Positions 35,873 to 64,000 of a stretch of DNA of 64,000 nt are shown piece after piece. Location of the stretch: the NCBI GenBank assembly GCA_964019415.1, contig OZ025869.1, forward strand, positions 2,311,642-2,375,641, given 5' to 3'. Below the pieces are notes generated by a model. The model had not been told where the DNA came from, searched no databases, and was given only the letters and a program-made list of their open reading frames with translations. Source of the stretch: Ianthella basta (Eukaryota > Porifera > Demospongiae > Verongiida > Ianthellidae). Numbering within the stretch: the stretch's first letter is position 1; every line of letters begins with the position of its first letter. The position numbers and the translations under genes were made by a program.

Positions 35873-36608
35873 GCCACCACTTTCAGTGGTGAAGCCACAC
35901 ATAACTTCCTGTGGTTCAGATACTGACAGCATAGCTTTGCCTTATATGATGCAATTCTACATAAATGTTATGCAACACACTGAAACATTTGCCATTTCAG
36001 CAAAGGTCAAGGGAAACAAGGTGCAAGCAAGCTAGTATGGGAAGTGGTAGCTGACATAAATTATTTGTCTTCCCTATTTAGCATATGTTGGCTGTCCATT
36101 AAAACAAGTATAATGACATATGTTTAATATTCAAGCCCACATCAGGTCTTGCCAAATATTTTTATGCCTGCCCAGACTACATACATACAGAGAGATATGC
36201 ATATGCGTAACATATATTATAATGCAAAATCTATTAATTAATATAAGTCTTGTTGGTACATGCTTATATACGGGTAAATAGACTACATATGGAGCAAGAC
36301 CACTCTGCATTACAAAACTGATCAAGACATTGAGGCCTCTTTTGCATCATCGCTCCAGGCAATTTCTTTATGATCAGTAGAGTATATATACCCATGCCTT
36401 ACAATTAATACAACAGAAGTAAATAATGAAAGTAATGCTGCACACAATACCTTCATATTCAAATTAAGTACGTAGCTTACTTGAATAATTGCAATGAATA
36501 AGATAACCACACAAGACTAATAGTACATGATTGTAAAATTTTCTTTAGTAAACTTCTCTGAGATTCAGTTAGCCACCATTTTGCTTACAATGAACAGTGC
36601 CATGCCCT
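35873..36608. other. Spacer upstream of gene A
   Basis: AT-rich, no module recognised. Short open frames on the minus strand (36322-36510 and 36131-36325) contain hydrophobic stretches but no family signature and no supporting splice context. Confidence 0.45.
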
Positions 36609-36978
36609 TCAGTCAAACTTACTTTCCTCAATGTAATCTTCTCCACCTGTCCCAAGGAGCTGATATTTTGACTTTGATAATAGTAGACTGAAGGTCGTCA
36701 AAGTTATGTCAGAATGGAAGCTCACTGATTTACGCAAGGATTCAGTCTCAACATCCACTGGTATGGGGAACTTAGAAGGGAAACCTGATTTGGGGCCAGT
36801 TGTACTCGGTTCTTTACTAGGATACCTAAAGGCCAGCTCAATTTCCACCGGTGGCAAACTGGGATATGCAGCAATTGCATTTAAGAGGATTGTCTATCAC
36901 TGAGGAAGGCTCTAAGTAAGAAGAGGTGATGTCCGCCTTCTTTGCAGTAGAGAAAGAGTAGAGGTTGGCAGAGGTGTG

Positions 36979-36980
<2 letters not shown>
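36609..36980 (-). pseudogene. Broken copy of the receptor C-terminal tail
   Basis: Matches the end of gene B's last exon (38204-38570). Shared stretches are KSGFPS(K/E)FP(I/V)PVDVETES, GGEDY(I/M)EESKFD and ITSSYLEPSSVI. The two halves lie in different frames (a frameshift near 36850), and homology stops at the GT repeat at 36981, with no membrane helices upstream. It is a remnant of a tail duplication downstream of gene B. Use as an alternative last exon is possible but the frameshift argues against it. Confidence 0.75.

Positions 36981-37035
<55 letters not shown>
36981..37035. repeat. (GT)n microsatellite
   Basis: About 55 bp of GT repeats directly bordering the tail pseudogene. Confidence 0.97.
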
Positions 37036-37036
<1 letters not shown>

Positions 37037-37095
37037 ATGCACTTGTGCATTTGTATGTTGATCTGGGTGTGTGCATGCGTTCACTCTTAGGTGTT

Positions 37096-37120
37096 TGTGT
37101 GTGTGTGTGTGTGCGCGCGC
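37096..37120. repeat. Short GT/GC microsatellite
   Basis: About 25 bp of GT units grading into GC units. Confidence 0.9.
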
Positions 37121-37614
37121 ACCATAATTTTACTTATACTGTATATAGTGTGTGTTTTCTTCATTGATTCTTCACTCACTGACATGATTACGTGTTGTTC
37201 ATTATAATGTGCATGTCCATAGAAACAGTTCTCTCTTTATACTGCTAATTCATCAAGTGTTTCTGTAATTGGTTTAACAGTTGAGACTAGGATGAGTTGT
37301 CTGTGCATGCCAATCTGGTGTAGGTTGGTCATAGTAAGGTGATAAAGGAATGCAGTCAACAATTGCATGCGTGTTACTATAATACCGAAGGAGAACATGT
37401 TGCGTTGGGGGAACAATACTTTGCTTTCTTGAAGGAGATCAGTAGATAGCATATCTACACGTGCAGGTGTGAGGGGTTGGGACTCAACTGTATTACCTTA
37501 CCTTCTGCGTGGGTGGGGACGTACAATGAATAAGGGTATATACATTCCTTCACATCTCTGCAGGAGATGCAGTGTTATGTTAGTATATTTCTTGAGTGAG
37601 GTGTAGCCACAGCA

Positions 37615-37734
<120 letters not shown>

Positions 37735-38203
37735 ATATCTATGCACAGTTAAAGAATTTGTTTATAATGAGTTAAATGCTTAATTGTCCGTAGCCGCTTG
37801 TTCGTGGCAGTGTTTGTTCACATCTGCCTCACTCATTCCTCTCTGCACAGAGACGCATGAATAATTAAAAGTCTTTCTAATGACACAGTTCACAAGTGTG
37901 CATGGTGCTATAGTTCTAATCATGGGCCTTATAAGAACAATGGCTAGAAGGCTAATATAGAGATTGCACCTCTCTAATAACACCAAAGCTGTCAACTCTA
38001 AAGACAAAGGATATTTTATTGCAAGCAAAATTAGTGCAAAGAATTCTGGCTCAAGATATAGAGTATAATATAGTGTAGTTTGTCCTGGCTAAATTGCATT
38101 ATTATTGAAATCTGGGTTGTAGAAAACTATTATTGTTATTGCCTTATTCTGTCTGAGAATCAATTAGCAGTCAATTTGATTGCACTGAACAGTGCCATGC
38201 CCT

Positions 38204-57356
<19,153 letters not shown>

Positions 57357-57415
57357 CGTATAGACAACTCCGACAAACCAGCTTCTTAACTGTTCAGTGC
57401 CCGAGCTAGAGGTCC

Positions 57416-57423
57416 TATTTATA
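57416..57423 (-). promoter_or_regulatory. TATA box of gene B
   Basis: TATAAATA on the minus strand, 60 nt upstream of the ATG, in the conserved context TCCTATTTATAG (plus strand) also found at gene A. Confidence 0.6.
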
Positions 57424-58834
57424 GGTGTGTGAAGCGTATAACATGCTACTATAATATGCCCGTCATCTGTGCAATGAAACTTTAAAATTGCTGTTTCATT
57501 TTTGAGATAATGTTTTCAAAAATATATATAGATATGTACATTTTGGGCACACATGCGCACTGCCCGTATTTATATAAATACGCCCGTTTGCGCTAGCCAG
57601 TGTCTAGAATGGACTACGGATTAAAACTATTCCTGATATACAATATTAAGTGTATAATTGCCCTATTAGTAATCACACTAGCCAATTGCAACCTGCGTAA
57701 CTAACTTATTTCCCAATCCTGACAATTCTGAAAAAATTTGCATAATTATGCATGTGCTGCAAACTTAGTTTAGTTCATACTCCATATGAGTAGGATCCCT
57801 CGAACCTGTTTGCTATTAATAGCACACAACACTACTATTTTTGCGAAAGGGGAACATTTGCCTATGTCTGCAGTTGCAAGTGCATTCTTGGCAATAGCTA
57901 GGAATGCACATTTCTTGTCAACACTTTCATTACGGAGGTAAAGTCAGCTACGAGGGATAGTTCCCTTAGTCATAGTATCCATGGAGAGCAACATTCATGA
58001 GATTCCAACACCAAACATGATACTAGCTATACAATTCAATACATAGTACACATAACAGTATTACAATTATACTATTACAGCACCTAGCATACATGCACAA
58101 TGTAGTACACATGCAGTATTATGAACTGTCTTGAGTGACTGGTTTCAGCATGTCTTCACACTGTACACAGCATACCATCAGGCTAAGCTGTGTGCAAGGT
58201 AGAAACTCTCGATCATCTTTGTGGGTATAATTTTCTGTCTTAATCTATCAGCAATAATGTGAATACAGGTGCCAACATGAACATCACAGTAAGTAATGGT
58301 GTGACTGTCTCATCATTATATTAATATTTTTATCAGTGTACTTTTGGTCAATTGCACTAGTTCTTCACATCTGTGTGCAAAATGCACATAGTTTTTATAA
58401 TAGGTACCAAATACGAATTAGATAGCATACAATCAGTATACAGCAACCAACTGTACACTTACAGATCGCCAGCCGTGCATTTCACCTCCCCTAGCAACAT
58501 GTTGCTATGCACTACTGTATGGAATTCCTGTACGTAGTAGCATTTGACAAACATGTACAGTACCTAAATCCATGTGTAGTGATAAACTGTTAATGCCTGA
58601 GTCAGCAGTGATGTACATGTGGAAGACTGTGGTCCTTTGAAATGGGTCACTTTATAGAGTTCTTCTTGTCGAATTGTTTAGCTCCTCATAATTATAGCAA
58701 GAATATTGAGTGCAATCTACAACAACTGAGAAGTATGAACAACTGTCATGTATTTACAGTAATAACTACAACTCAAATATACATAATATTATGTAAAATT
58801 GTACATCGTGCATCAGTTATCTACCACTTGCATA

Positions 58835-58838
<4 letters not shown>
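57424..58838. other. Spacer upstream of gene B
   Basis: About 1.4 kb, AT-rich. No exons, RNA genes or known elements recognised. Contains the distal promoter region of gene B by position only. Confidence 0.5.

Positions 58839-58913
<75 letters not shown>
58839..58913. repeat. (CA)n microsatellite
   Basis: About 75 bp. The 48 bp before it (CATCGTGCATCAGTTATC...) recur at 58983-59032 before the next CA run, so the flank and microsatellite were duplicated together. Confidence 0.96.
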
Positions 58914-58915
<2 letters not shown>

Positions 58916-59046
58916 GTGCTGTAGCGGCACCTCACCCTATGTACTATGATGCATTGCTTTTTTATGTCTTCAATGTCTTCTATGGAAAATTATGCATCGT
59001 GCATCAGTTATCGACCACTTGCATAATTCACAAGCACACATGCATG

Positions 59047-59638
<592 letters not shown>

Positions 59639-59726
<88 letters not shown>

Positions 59727-59740
59727 CACAACACACACAC
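59639..59740. repeat. (CA)n microsatellite
   Basis: About 100 bp of CA units with a few interruptions near the right end. Confidence 0.96.
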
Positions 59741-60024
59741 GCATACATTCTCATTAATGCTTAAGCAATATTAAGGTGCACTCAGCTGAAAGCTATATAT
59801 ATATAGCACTGAACATAACTAGCTATACAATAGATATGCATGTTGTGTACAGTGTGAGCTGCTCCTCCTAACATGTTCAATACACAGTGCACAATTGGAG
59901 GTATACTGTTCAATGTCACAGTCCATGTACTGCATGTTTATGTACACCTGCTCTGGTCTGGGAAACTCACTTGTCATGCTCACATTACATGAAACCCCCT
60001 CCTCCCAGGATATTGAAAGCATTC

Positions 60025-63999
<3,975 letters not shown>

Positions 64000-64000
64000 A

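Overview
The window is animal (metazoan) DNA. Genes are split into many short exons with consensus GT/AG splice sites, and the proteins are typical animal modules: DOMON, Sushi/CCP, Ig, EGF, hormone-receptor motif (HRM), GAIN, GPS and a seven-helix adhesion-GPCR core. There are also long (CA)n/(GT)n microsatellites, MITE-like insertions and a THAP-domain DNA transposon. An early-branching marine invertebrate such as a demosponge fits the AT-rich introns, repeat style and receptor architecture. That assignment is inference; no rRNA or other marker is present.

Layout, with all host genes on the minus strand and therefore read right to left. (1) 484-35812: gene A, 5' end at 35812 and 3' end beyond the left edge. 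It encodes a signal peptide, a conserved N-terminal domain, fifteen DOMON cassettes (A1 at 33.6 kb to A15 at 2.1 kb), a beta-rich exon and two Sushi domains. (2) 35873-38203: spacer with a frameshifted copy of a receptor C-terminal tail and GT repeats. (3) 38204-57356: gene B, complete. My 33-exon model totals 7257 nt (2418 aa) and closes in frame: signal peptide, the same N-terminal domain, four DOMON cassettes, the beta-rich exon, Sushi, three Ig, EGF, Ig, a furin-like site, a SEA-like exon, HRM, GAIN, GPS, 7TM and a long tail. A THAP/DDE transposon (about 51864-54844) sits in one of its introns. (4) 57424-60024: spacer rich in CA repeats plus a GC-rich island. (5) 60025-63999: 3' part of gene D, a GAIN/GPS protein with what looks like a single membrane helix, entering from the right edge.

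How it fits together: A and B are paralogues sharing first exon, cassette structure, distal exon order and a TATAAATA box, so A probably also ends in GAIN-GPS-7TM to the left. The DOMON units resemble the FRRS1/cytochrome-b type. All 19 keep a Met and a His at the places expected for haem ligands, so these may be adhesion GPCRs displaying strings of possible haem- or sugar-binding domains. I know of no described family with this architecture.

The array is evolving fast. Every cassette is three exons with phases 0-0, 0-1, 1-0, so whole units can be gained or lost without breaking the frame. About 13 kb (4020-17120) is repeated in tandem at 17121-30521. Single cassettes have been lost or gained between the copies, recombination has occurred inside exons, and MITE insertions present in both copies allow the events to be ordered.
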